From NCBI GenBank assembly GCA_945897545.1, contig CAMDGJ010000083.1, forward strand, positions 1 through 11,073: 11,073 nucleotides of DNA, in the 5' to 3' direction. The stretch comes from Flavobacterium psychrophilum. Lineage in GTDB: Bacteria; Bacteroidota; Bacteroidia; Flavobacteriales; Flavobacteriaceae. Positions 1-6,744 of the stretch are shown piece after piece. Below the pieces are notes generated by a model, which ran no database searches, was not told where the DNA came from, and saw only the letters and a list, made by a program, of their open reading frames with translations. Position numbers and translations under genes: made by a program. Each line of letters starts with the position of its first letter. Within the stretch, counting starts at the first letter, position 1.

Positions 1-940
1 AACCTCCTAAAAGAGAACTGACTATATTGCCAATTCCTTGGGCTTTCAACTCTACATTGGTATCTGTGTATCGTTTATGTATATCCATTCTGTCTGCTGC
101 TTCAATACATAATAAAGTTTCTATTGAAGCTACAATGGCAATGGTCAAACCTATAACCCAAACTTTAGGATTTGTAAAACCCGAAATGTTGGGCGTCACA
201 ATAATTTGTTTGAATTCTTCCAAGGAAGTAGGAATTGGCAATGAGACTAAATGTTCTTTTCCAATGGCCAAGGAACTTCCTGATACGGTAAAAATGTCAT
301 TCAATAGTACTCCCAAAATCACGGCTACAAGTGCGCCTGGAATTAATTTAATTTTTTTAAGAAATGGGACTTTATCCCATGCAATTAAAATAATCAAGGA
401 TAAAGCAGTAATGATTATTGCTCCTAATTGAACATAATTGACAATGCCTAGTATTGACGAAAATGTATTACCGCCATCATATTGTAAAAAGGATTGGTCT
501 CCTTCAAAATCACTGTCGTAACCAAACGCGTGTGGCAACTGTTTTAGAATAATAATAATACCAATTCCGGCCAACATTCCTTCAATTACATTAGTTGGAA
601 AATAATTCGAAATACTCCCAGCTTTAATAAATCCCAATGCTAATTGGATTAATCCTGAAATAAAAACTGCTGTCAAGAAAATGTCAAAGGCTCCCAAATC
701 AGTAATTGCAGTTAATACAATTGCAGTCAAACCTGCTGCTGGACCTGAAACACTTATATGTGATTTGCTTAAATAACCCACAACTATTCCGCCAATAATA
801 CCGGAAATAATACCTGAAAATAATGGTGCGCCAGAGGCCATTGCAATGCCTAAACATAATGGAAGCGCCACTAAAAAAACCACTAAACCTGAAGCAAAAT
901 CAGATTTGAGGTTGGCAAAAAGATTGATTTTTTTTGTCAT
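1..940 (-). CDS. SulP family inorganic anion transporter (partial, C-terminus beyond window)
   Basis: The ATG at 940 opens a frame that stays open to the window edge, giving the first 313 residues. It encodes an inner-membrane SulP/SLC26-type carrier; family members move sulfate, bicarbonate or other anions, usually with Na+ or H+. The N-terminal half of the family fold is visible: a short basic N-terminus, hydrophobic helices from about residue 15, the family signature SVSGPAAGLTAIV at 63-75, and SIETLLCIEAADRMD near 272-286 followed by ELKAQGIGN at 297-305. About 200 residues are probably missing, including any STAS domain, so its presence cannot be judged. Substrate cannot be read from the sequence; a carbonic anhydrase and a porin nearby make bicarbonate a reasonable guess. 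The gene lies 92 bp behind a small co-directional gene, with a perfect inverted repeat between them. Family assignment is secure, substrate is not. Confidence 0.93.
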   Translation of the reverse strand, partial: MTKKINLFANLKSDFASGLVVFLVALPLCLGIAMASGAPLFSGIISGIIGGIVVGYLSKSHISVSGPAAGLTAIVLTAITDLGAFDIFLTAVFISGLIQLALGFIKAGSISNYFPTNVIEGMLAGIGIIIILKQLPHAFGYDSDFEGDQSFLQYDGGNTFSSILGIVNYVQLGAIIITALSLIILIAWDKVPFLKKIKLIPGALVAVILGVLLNDIFTVSGSSLAIGKEHLVSLPIPTSLEEFKQIIVTPNISGFTNPKVWVIGLTIAIVASIETLLCIEAADRMDIHKRYTDTNVELKAQGIGNIVSSLLGG

Positions 941-976
941 AATACCGTACTAAAAATTGAATACAAAGATTTTTTG

Positions 977-997
977 TCACATTTTGAAAAAATGTGA
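977..997. promoter_or_regulatory. Inverted repeat between the 93-residue protein gene and the SulP gene, possible operator
   Basis: The sequence reads TCACATTTT-GAA-AAAATGTGA, two perfect 9-nt arms around a 3-nt spacer. On the minus strand a weak -7-like element (AATCTTTG, 964-971, one mismatch to TAnnTTTG) lies just downstream, so the repeat would cover the -33 region of a SulP promoter. It could be a regulator site or a weak hairpin after the upstream gene; no T-run follows it in the minus direction, which argues against a terminator. Confidence 0.35.
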
Positions 998-1032
998 AAA
1001 TTTGATTTTTAAAAATTAAAATCGACGATGTA

Positions 1033-1314
1033 TTAAACTTGTTCGGGTGGGGGAATGAATATTTTGGAGGATATTTTATCGTGTTTGGATAAATTCTCGG
1101 AGAGTATTAAGCTTTGATTCAATTGATATATATTGTCTGGAGTAGTGGCTACTTCAAGATTAAATATGGCTTTAATATCTTTATGTGCTTTTTCCTCTTC
1201 TGAAAAACTATAAAATAATGACATATCTGCATTTTTCTCAATTACACTAACAATAGTTGGCGTAACGAGAAAAGTTATAAAAACAAACAATAATATTTGT
1301 GCTACTATCTTCAT
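1033..1314 (-). CDS. Small membrane-anchored or exported protein, 93 residues, function unknown
   Basis: Reading from the ATG at 1314 gives 93 residues; a TTG three bases upstream is an alternative but less likely start. One hydrophobic stretch at about residues 4-24 fits a signal anchor or signal peptide. The short polar remainder, presumably in the periplasm, has an acidic/basic patch (SEEEKAHKDIK, 38-48) and ends with PPPEQV. I see no catalytic motif and do not recognise a named family. The gene is co-directional with the SulP gene 92 bp downstream and may be co-transcribed with it, so an accessory role for the transporter is possible but unproven. A well-formed promoter at 1320-1349 sits almost on the start codon. 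The open frame, good promoter and sensible N-terminus support a real gene. Confidence 0.72.
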   Translation of the reverse strand: MKIVAQILLFVFITFLVTPTIVSVIEKNADMSLFYSFSEEEKAHKDIKAIFNLEVATTPDNIYQLNQSLILSENLSKHDKISSKIFIPPPEQV

Positions 1315-1319
1315 CAATG

Positions 1320-1349
1320 CAAAATTAGAATTTATGAAATGAAATCAAA
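1320..1349 (-). promoter_or_regulatory. Bacteroidota-type promoter for the 93-residue protein (and perhaps SulP)
   Basis: On the minus strand a TTTG (1346-1349) is followed after 18 nt by TAATTTTG (1320-1327), a full match to the TAnnTTTG -7 element at the usual spacing. Only 5 nt separate the -7 element from the ATG at 1314, so the transcript would start almost at the start codon. Confidence 0.6.
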
Positions 1350-1390
1350 GCGATTGGATTAAATTTAAAATAAAATTAACATCTAAATTA

Positions 1391-1507
1391 TAATGACAGT
1401 CTAACAACACGAAGACGTATTTTATTAACCTTTAATTGCTGGAAATTTGCTATCTAATTTTTTTAAAATCATCTTGATTATTGGTTTGTTAGACACTGTG
1501 TAATGAC
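1391..1507. repeat. Inverted repeat pair framed by 7-bp direct repeats (possible mobile-element remnant)
   Basis: TAATGAC occurs at 1391-1397 and again at 1501-1507. Just inside lie GTCTAACAA (1399-1407) and its exact complement TTGTTAGAC (1486-1494). The inverted arms extend as ACAGT on the left against ACAGTGT on the right, with a 2-nt gap. The arrangement resembles a miniature element of about 103 bp with terminal inverted repeats and a target duplication, but in AT-rich DNA each component could arise by chance. Confidence 0.3.
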
Positions 1508-1817
1508 CTAAAAAAGATAGTTTACTTATGATTATTGATCAATATCTTTAGTCAATTTTCGGAAGACAAGAATTTAATCATTTTTTATTTATAATCAGTA
1601 GGTGTATTTTTTATGGGGTGTTTTTTTTTTATAGATTAAAATTATCAATTATTATGACATATTTGTATGATTTTTTATAAAAAAATTAAAAAATAGGGGG
1701 CTGTATGAAAAGATTAAATATTAATGTAATAAAATAAAAAGAAATAAATAGGGATACTATATTTTTTGACAACCATTTTTTGGTAATCGATAATTCTTTC
1801 GTAAATGAGTCAAAAAA

Positions 1818-1881
1818 TACCTTTTAATATTTTTAAGTTTAACAAAAGGTAATAGATTTGCCTCAGGAAAAATGGTTTTCC
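1818..1881 (+). promoter_or_regulatory. Possible distal promoter region of the porin with flanking inverted repeats
   Basis: TAGATTTG at 1853-1860 is a full -7 match, but there is no TTG at the right distance upstream. It is preceded directly by the right arm of TACCTTTT (1818-1825) / AAAAGGTA (1844-1851). It is followed by a small stem-loop GGAAAA-ATGG-TTTTCC (1866-1881), which would sit at the 5' end of a transcript started here. Such a transcript would have an untranslated leader of about 120 nt. This is weaker than the proximal promoter. Confidence 0.28.
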
Positions 1882-1920
1882 CAACATGAATTTATACTTA
1901 TAAAATGCTGTTTTCTTATT

Positions 1921-1951
1921 TTTGAAAATACATTCAGTGGTTATAAATTTA
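1921..1951 (+). promoter_or_regulatory. Proximal promoter of the porin gene
   Basis: TTTG (1921-1924) and TAAATTTA (1944-1951, seven of eight matches to TAnnTTTG) are spaced by 19 nt, the usual distance in Bacteroidota. The leader would be about 30 nt, ending in the A/T-rich stretch that often precedes strongly translated genes in this group. Confidence 0.5.
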
Positions 1952-1986
1952 AAAACAAACTAATTAATTATTAAACTAAAACAAAC

Positions 1987-3030
1987 ATGAAAAAAGTAAC
2001 ACTTATTTTAGCATTAGCGCTTACAACTTCGTTAACTTTTGCACAAGACACACCACTAGAAATTTCTGGATCTGGTGATTTGTATTACAAGTATGATTTT
2101 GCAAAAACATCAAACATCGGAACAAGTTTTGCAAATGAACAAAACTCACTTTCATTAGGTATGATTGACATTGCCTTAAAGAAAAAAACAGGAAAAGCAT
2201 CTTTCGTTGGTGAAGTTTCTTTTGGTCCAAGAGGTTTACAACAGTCTATACCAGATTCCGATGGTACTTACAACAATGTATCAAATTCATTCCATATTCA
2301 AAACTTGTATGCTTCTTATGCTTTTTCGGACAAGTTTACCATGACTGCTGGTTATATGGGAACTTTTATTGGATATGAAGTGATTTCGCCAGTAGCAAAT
2401 TTTCATTATTCTACATCTTATTTGTTTACCAATGGACCATTCCAAAATGCTGGTATTAAAGCAACTTATGCTTTTTCTAGCAAAGTATCTTTAATGGCTG
2501 GTTTATTTAATGACCAGTGGAATCTTTACAAAGCAACTCCTGAATTGGGATTGAACGCTTTCGGAGCTCAATTAACAGTTACTCCAGTAGAAGGATGGAC
2601 TGCCTATATCAATCTTTTAACAGGTTCTGCTTCTGGAACAATAATAGATTTGACAACAGCTTACCAAATTACTCCAAAATTCAAATTTGGTTTGAACGTA
2701 GCTGATTTTTCTGGTACTATTGATGATACAGGTTTTACAGGATTTGCATTGTATCCTTCTTATGCATTTACTGATAAATTTAGTTTAGGTGCTCGTGCTG
2801 AAAATTTTAGTGCTAAAAAGATGAATGGTGGCGCATTAAGCAACATTGCTGCTGACGAGTCAGTTACCGCTTTCACTTTGTCTGCTAACTTAAAATCGGG
2901 AGGATTAACTTTTATTCCTGAGTTTAGAACAGATGGTGCTTCTGCTAATTCATTCAAATCTTCAGGAAGCGCAGTTGCTGATTCTAAATCTGCTACACAA
3001 GTTACATTAGCAGTCGTTTACGGATTCTAA
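1987..3030 (+). CDS. Outer-membrane beta-barrel porin, BBP2/OmpL-like
   Basis: The 347-residue product starts with a clear signal peptide (MKKVTLILALALTTSLTFAQ, cleavage after about residue 19 or 20). The mature start, DTPLEISGSGDLYYKYDF, is the typical opening strand of the putative beta-barrel porin-2 family common in Bacteroidota. The rest alternates polar and aromatic/hydrophobic residues in strand-sized blocks, such as FHIQNLYASYAFSDKFTMTAGYMG near 101-124. It ends VVYGF, with the terminal Phe expected for barrel insertion by the Bam machinery. It should form a pore for small solutes in the outer membrane; the solute is not readable. It is monocistronic: own promoter, strong terminator after the stop, convergent carbonic anhydrase downstream, divergent small gene/SulP pair upstream. 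This context suggests an anion or bicarbonate route, which is inference. Confidence 0.87.
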   Translation: MKKVTLILALALTTSLTFAQDTPLEISGSGDLYYKYDFAKTSNIGTSFANEQNSLSLGMIDIALKKKTGKASFVGEVSFGPRGLQQSIPDSDGTYNNVSNSFHIQNLYASYAFSDKFTMTAGYMGTFIGYEVISPVANFHYSTSYLFTNGPFQNAGIKATYAFSSKVSLMAGLFNDQWNLYKATPELGLNAFGAQLTVTPVEGWTAYINLLTGSASGTIIDLTTAYQITPKFKFGLNVADFSGTIDDTGFTGFALYPSYAFTDKFSLGARAENFSAKKMNGGALSNIAADESVTAFTLSANLKSGGLTFIPEFRTDGASANSFKSSGSAVADSKSATQVTLAVVYGF

Positions 3031-3065
3031 TCTATGTAAATCAATTGTTTAAAAATGTTTTTTTT

Positions 3066-3103
3066 ACTGCCAAGATGCTTTTAAGTGTTTTGGCAGTTTT
3101 TTT
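3066..3103 (+). terminator. Rho-independent terminator of the porin gene
   Basis: ACTGCCAA (3066-3073) pairs with TTGGCAGT (3090-3097), and the stem continues inward with wobble and A-T pairs to a short loop near 3080-3083. Seven T residues follow (3097-3103). On the other strand the stem is followed by A residues, so it should not stop the convergent carbonic anhydrase transcript. Confidence 0.88.
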
Positions 3104-3199
3104 AACTCAATTTTGAATAATAAAAGGGTATTGAAACGAATTTCGATAGCCTATTTAAGCATTACATTCTGAAATAAGCGGTAATTAAATTAATGCATA

Positions 3200-3218
3200 A
3201 ATTCTTCAATAAAGAATT
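3200..3218 (-). terminator. Weak hairpin overlapping the stop codon of carbonic anhydrase
   Basis: AATTCTT (3200-3206) and AAGAATT (3212-3218) form a 7-bp A/T-rich stem around a 5-nt loop that includes part of the stop codon. It lacks a GC core and a clear T-run, so it is at best a weak terminator or mRNA 3' end. No better candidate is visible before the porin terminator. Confidence 0.25.
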
Positions 3219-3852
3219 AAAACTTCAATTGGTACACCTGGTCTAAATCCTTATCAGAGCTAATATTCACATCTAAATCTGTTACAAAACCAGAATTTAA
3301 ACCATAAACCCATCCGTGCAAGGTAAGGTCTTGACCACTCTTCCAAGCAGATTGAACTATTGATGTTTTAGCTAAATCAAAAACTTGTTCTTTTACATTT
3401 ATTTCGACAAAAGCATTGAAACGATCTTCTTCATTTCTAATTGCATCCAAAAATTCATAATGCAAACGATATACATCTTTTATATGTCGAATCCAATTGT
3501 CAATAATTCCAATAGAGTCATTTGTCATTGCTGCCTTTATACCGCCACAGCCAAAATGTCCGCAAACAATAATGTGCTTAACTTTTAATACATTCACGGC
3601 ATAATCCAGAACACTAAGCATATTCATATCAGTATGAATCACCATATTGGCAATATTTCTATGTACAAATACTTCTCCTGGTTTTGCTCCAATAATTTCA
3701 TTTGCTGGAACTCGACTGTCAGAACAACCAATCCATAATAGGGGAGGTGTTTGACCTTTGGCTAAATCTTCAAAATAAAACGGATCTTTGGCTAATGCTG
3801 TTTCAACCCAAACCTTATTGTTATCTAAAATTTTTTTATAAAAATCGCTCAT
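3217..3852 (-). CDS. can: Beta-class carbonic anhydrase
   Basis: The product interconverts CO2 and bicarbonate in the cytoplasm; no signal peptide is present. At 211 residues it has the usual length for bacterial beta-class enzymes. The zinc and active-site pattern is complete: C43, D45 and R47 in CSDSRVP, then H99 and C102 in CGHFGCGG. The segments GEVFVHRNIAN (59-69) and LHGWVYGL (178-185) are also family features. It is the last of four minus-strand genes, 51 bp or so after the amidase, with no convincing promoter of its own in the gap, so it may be expressed from the rimO-side transcript. It lies next to a convergent porin and within 3 kb of a SulP transporter, which suggests it supplies or uses bicarbonate moved by that carrier. 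Family and activity are near certain; the link to SulP is inference. Confidence 0.96.
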   Translation of the reverse strand: MSDFYKKILDNNKVWVETALAKDPFYFEDLAKGQTPPLLWIGCSDSRVPANEIIGAKPGEVFVHRNIANMVIHTDMNMLSVLDYAVNVLKVKHIIVCGHFGCGGIKAAMTNDSIGIIDNWIRHIKDVYRLHYEFLDAIRNEEDRFNAFVEINVKEQVFDLAKTSIVQSAWKSGQDLTLHGWVYGLNSGFVTDLDVNISSDKDLDQVYQLKF

Positions 3853-3903
3853 AATATTCTTGATTGCAATGGTTTGGATTAAAAAAATAATTGAATTTTA
3901 TTT

Positions 3904-4818
3904 TTAATATTGTTGCTTTTTATATACGGAATAGATGGTGCTTATCGTTTTTTCGTTTAAAACTGAATCAACTTCTGTTTGAATAAAATGAAGTTTAAAA
4001 GCCGCTATTGCCGCAGAAAGATTCGTCGTATTATAGCCTATTATTCTTAACGCTTGCTCTATATTAAAATTTAAAGGAGCAGGTGCCATGATATCATCGG
4101 GCCAAATGCCAAAGTCATTTATTGCCAAAAGTTTCCAAGGAAATAATTTACTTGGATCTATTTTTCGACTTGGTGCAATATCAGAATGGCCTATAATATT
4201 TTGAGTTGGAATATTATAGTCCTTTTTCAGTTTTGTTAGCAATGCTAAAAGACTTATTATTTGCTTATCCGAAAAGGGTTCAAATCCATTATTGTCCAAT
4301 TCAATTCCTATTGATGCTGAATTAATGTCGCTGTTTTTTCCCCAAGTAGCGTTGCCGCCGTGCCATGCTCGAAGATAATCATTTACCATCTGAACTACTT
4401 TACCATCATCAGCAATCACATAATGAGCGCTTACTTGAGATTTTGTGATTGTAAATGTTTTTAAAGTTTGTGCCAATGAATCTTGCGCAGTATGATGAAT
4501 TATAATAAAATTGGGTTTCCTAAGATTAAAATTAACTGTACTTATCCATTCAGTGGTAATTCCATTTGACAAAACAACTGGTGCTTTTATTGATAATGTG
4601 TCCTTATAAAAGACTAATGGGTCAAAAGGAGCTGGTTCAGTTGAGGGCAATATGGTTGAGCTGCTAGTTTCCAATTTTGAAGTTTCCATATTCGAAATTG
4701 TTTTTTTATAATTTTCTAGCTGCTCCTTATATGATTTTTCACTTACTTTATATGGATTCGTAGCGCAAGAACTTACAATAACTATAAAAATTATATAAAA
4801 TAAAGGTTTGTTTGCCAT
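3904..4818 (-). CDS. AmiD-like lipoprotein N-acetylmuramoyl-L-alanine amidase
   Basis: A lipoprotein that should cut the bond between N-acetylmuramic acid and the stem peptide in peptidoglycan. I place the start at the ATG at 4818 (304 residues); a GTG nine bases upstream would add three residues (numbers below count from that GTG). The lipobox VSSC puts the lipidated Cys at 21. After a low-complexity linker (about 30-100) comes an Amidase_2 domain with H111 (IIIHHTA), SAHYVI 133-138, the catalytic-type Glu E176 in SIGIELD, H214 (GHSDIAP) and D224 (RKIDPSKLFPW); H111, H214 and D224 are the expected zinc ligands. The last 60 residues (EQALRIIGYNT onward) resemble the small peptidoglycan-binding domain at the end of E. 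coli AmiD. It probably sits in the outer membrane facing the periplasm and serves wall recycling or remodelling. It lies 32-41 bp after the upstream small gene, so likely in the same operon. Confidence 0.9.
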   Translation of the reverse strand: MANKPLFYIIFIVIVSSCATNPYKVSEKSYKEQLENYKKTISNMETSKLETSSSTILPSTEPAPFDPLVFYKDTLSIKAPVVLSNGITTEWISTVNFNLRKPNFIIIHHTAQDSLAQTLKTFTITKSQVSAHYVIADDGKVVQMVNDYLRAWHGGNATWGKNSDINSASIGIELDNNGFEPFSDKQIISLLALLTKLKKDYNIPTQNIIGHSDIAPSRKIDPSKLFPWKLLAINDFGIWPDDIMAPAPLNFNIEQALRIIGYNTTNLSAAIAAFKLHFIQTEVDSVLNEKTISTIYSVYKKQQY

Positions 4819-4859
4819 ATGTTTCACGCTGTTTGATGGTATTTAAAGTTCAAAAAAAA

Positions 4860-5357
4860 CTAGTTCTTTTTTTCTTTTTCTTTTTTTGATTTAGATTTCT
4901 CTTTTGATTTTTTCTGGCTTTTTCTAGCTTCCTTAAAGACAAGGTATTTTTCTTTCTGTTCTTGGCTCAAAAACTGATTGATCTTTCTATCAGTTGTTTC
5001 TGCAAGTGCCTGAAAATTTTTCATTTGATCTTCTTGGCTATATTCTTGTTTAAGTAATATTCCTTGGGTTCTTAAACTTTCAGTCAAAACGTTTGATACT
5101 GCAATGACCTGAAGTTCGTCAAGGTTTAATGCGGGTTTCATATCTTCCATTATATTTGCCGCAGTAACTTCTGCTGGGATTTCTTTGGGTTTCTCGGGTT
5201 GACTTTGTTGCCCCATACTATTTCCCATCTGGTTCATGCCATTTCCTCTTTGATTCATTCCATATCCTCCCATACCATTGTTTCCATATTGAGCGGAAAC
5301 AATATTTATTGAAAATAAAGTAAATAAAATTAACATTATTGATTGAATAGTTTTCAT
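4860..5357 (-). CDS. Small exported protein with Met/Gly/Asn repeats and Lys-rich tail, Spy/CpxP-like at best
   Basis: The 165-residue product has a signal peptide (cleavage near SAQ, 21-23). A Gly/Met/Asn/Gln stretch of short repeats follows (GMNQRGNGMNQMGNSMG, 33-49). A predicted helical domain spans about 60-145, and the tail from about 146 is almost all Lys/Ser/Glu. The helical part contains LNLDELQ (77-83) and LSQEQKEKY (130-138), loosely like the LTxxQ motifs of Spy/CpxP periplasmic proteins; that is suggestive only. The tail is encoded by long A/G tracts (T/C on the plus strand, 4861-4925), where read errors or slippage could change the reading frame. The gene starts 16 bp after the rimO stop and precedes the amidase, so an envelope stress or wall-associated job is plausible. 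The export signal is clear; the function is unknown. Confidence 0.8.
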   Translation of the reverse strand: MKTIQSIMLILFTLFSINIVSAQYGNNGMGGYGMNQRGNGMNQMGNSMGQQSQPEKPKEIPAEVTAANIMEDMKPALNLDELQVIAVSNVLTESLRTQGILLKQEYSQEDQMKNFQALAETTDRKINQFLSQEQKEKYLVFKEARKSQKKSKEKSKSKKEKEKKN

Positions 5358-5373
5358 CTTTGGAATTTAAAAA

Positions 5374-6675
5374 TTAAATAGGTTCGGCAAATAAATCAAA
5401 TTCTGTAGCATCAGTTATTTTTACCATAACAAATTCGCCCGTTTTTACATAATGTTTTGAAGCTTCAATAAGTACTTCATTATCGACATCAGGACTATCA
5501 AATTCAGTTCTTCCAACGAAATGCTCACCTTCTTTTCTGTCAATAATACAACGAAAAGTTTTGCCAATTTTCTCTTGGTTTAAATCCCAAGAAATTTGAG
5601 ATTGAATTTCCATTATTTCATTGGCACGATTTTGTTTCACGTCTTCTGGAACGTCATCTATTAAATCGAACGCAGTTGTGTTTTCTTCGTGTGAATACGT
5701 AAAACAACCCAAACGTTCAAACTTCATTTCTTGAACCCAATCTCTCATAATTTCAAAATCTTCCTGTGTTTCTCCGGGATAACCAACAATTAGTGTTGTT
5801 CTAATGGTCATTCCAGGAACTGCTTCACGGAATTCTTTCAGTAATTTTGTGGTTTTTGCTTTTGTCGTTCCCCGTTTCATCGATTTCAAAATAGAATCTG
5901 AAATGTGCTGCAAGGGAATATCGATATAATTACAAATTTTTGGCTCCCGTTTCATAATTTCTAAAACATCCATCGGGAAGCCAGTAGGAAAAGCATAGTG
6001 CAAACGAATCCATTCTATTCCTTCTACTTTTACCAAGGCTTCTAATAATTCTCCAAGATTCCGTTTTTTGTAAATATCCAATCCATAATAAGTCAAATCC
6101 TGCGCAATCAAAATCAATTCTTTAACGCCATTTTTCGCCAAACCTTCTGATTCTTTAACTAGTTTTTCAATAGTTTGCGAAACGTGTTTTCCACGCATTA
6201 ACGGAATTGCACAAAAACTACAAGGTCTGTCACAGCCCTCGGCAATTTTTAAATAAGCATAATTTTTTGGAGTTGTAGTTAATCGCTCACCTAATAATTC
6301 GTGTTTATAGTCAGCGCCCAAAGCTTTTAGTAAAGCTGGCAATTCTGTAGTTCCAAAAAACTGGTCTACATTCGGAATTTCTTTTTCTAAATCAGGTCTG
6401 TAACGCTCGGATAAACATCCTGTAACAAATACTTTGTCAACTAATCCTTTCTCTTTTTTGTCTGCATATTCCAGTATCATATTTACTGACTCCGCCTTGG
6501 CATTGTCAATAAATCCGCAGGTATTTATAACTACAATGTTTCCTTCTTGTTCGTGCACGACATCTTTTCCGCTAGCTCGTAGTTGACCCATAAGGACTTC
6601 GCTGTCATATACATTTTTCGAACACCCAAGAGTGATTACATTGATTTTATTCTTTTTTAAAGACTTGGTTCTCAT
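5374..6675 (-). CDS. rimO: Ribosomal protein S12 methylthiotransferase RimO
   Basis: RimO adds a methylthio group to the conserved Asp of ribosomal protein S12, using two [4Fe-4S] clusters and S-adenosylmethionine in the cytoplasm. The 433-residue length is normal. The N-terminal UPF0004 domain carries the auxiliary-cluster cysteines C18 (LGCSKN), C53 (NTCGFI) and C87 (TGCLSERY). The radical-SAM motif is C148-C152-C155 in GCDRPCSFCAIP, followed by the RGKHVSQ segment. IDIPLQHISDSILKSMKRG (251-269) and TTLIVGYPGET (293-303) are typical of the family. A TRAM domain fills about residues 366-432. The motifs fit RimO rather than the tRNA enzyme MiaB (LGCSKN, PLMRGKHVS). It is the first of four minus-strand genes and has a promoter 32 bp upstream of the ATG. 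Confidence 0.97.
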   Translation of the reverse strand: MRTKSLKKNKINVITLGCSKNVYDSEVLMGQLRASGKDVVHEQEGNIVVINTCGFIDNAKAESVNMILEYADKKEKGLVDKVFVTGCLSERYRPDLEKEIPNVDQFFGTTELPALLKALGADYKHELLGERLTTTPKNYAYLKIAEGCDRPCSFCAIPLMRGKHVSQTIEKLVKESEGLAKNGVKELILIAQDLTYYGLDIYKKRNLGELLEALVKVEGIEWIRLHYAFPTGFPMDVLEIMKREPKICNYIDIPLQHISDSILKSMKRGTTKAKTTKLLKEFREAVPGMTIRTTLIVGYPGETQEDFEIMRDWVQEMKFERLGCFTYSHEENTTAFDLIDDVPEDVKQNRANEIMEIQSQISWDLNQEKIGKTFRCIIDRKEGEHFVGRTEFDSPDVDNEVLIEASKHYVKTGEFVMVKITDATEFDLFAEPI

Positions 6676-6707
6676 AGATTTATAATCCCTATATTTTGGG
6701 AATTTTG

Positions 6708-6740
6708 CAAAATTACGATTTTTATTTTTAGGAGCATAAA
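6708..6740 (-). promoter_or_regulatory. Promoter upstream of rimO
   Basis: TAATTTTG at 6708-6715 on the minus strand fully matches the TAnnTTTG -7 element, giving a leader of roughly 30 nt before the rimO ATG. The -33 element is poor: TTTATG at 6735-6740, 19 nt away, instead of TTTG. A 14-bp palindrome (6745-6758) sits just upstream of it. Confidence 0.48.
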
Positions 6741-6744
6741 TCTT

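Larger units (their letters stand above)
1328..1986. other. Long AT-rich intergenic region between divergent genes, no protein gene seen
   Basis: About 660 bp separate the small minus-strand gene from the porin. No frame with a plausible start and coding character exists in it, and no tRNA or rRNA is recognisable. It holds homopolymer runs (T run at 1621-1630), a 12-bp palindrome TATTGATCAATA at 1533-1544, an inverted-repeat pair framed by 7-bp direct repeats (1391-1507), and the porin upstream region with two candidate promoters and small hairpins. A small RNA or a long regulated leader cannot be excluded from sequence alone. Confidence 0.5.

Noticed and set aside
27..431. Plus-strand open frame of 134 codons
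   Set aside because: It lies entirely opposite the SulP gene, whose family motifs are unmistakable on the minus strand.
1533..1544. Palindrome TATTGATCAATA as an FNR/CRP-type site
   Set aside because: It lacks the four-base spacer between TTGAT and ATCAA, is not near a promoter, and 12-bp A/T symmetry is easily met by chance.
1705..1737. Ten-codon open frame preceded by a GGGGG run, possible leader peptide
   Set aside because: Too short, no promoter fits it, no regulatory hairpin pair follows, and Bacteroidota rarely rely on such G-rich ribosome sites.
3066..3103. Bidirectional terminator serving carbonic anhydrase too
   Set aside because: On the minus strand the stem is followed by A residues, not T residues.
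3385..3588. Plus-strand frame inside the carbonic anhydrase gene
   Set aside because: Shadow of a gene with all active-site residues intact; no promoter or plausible protein.
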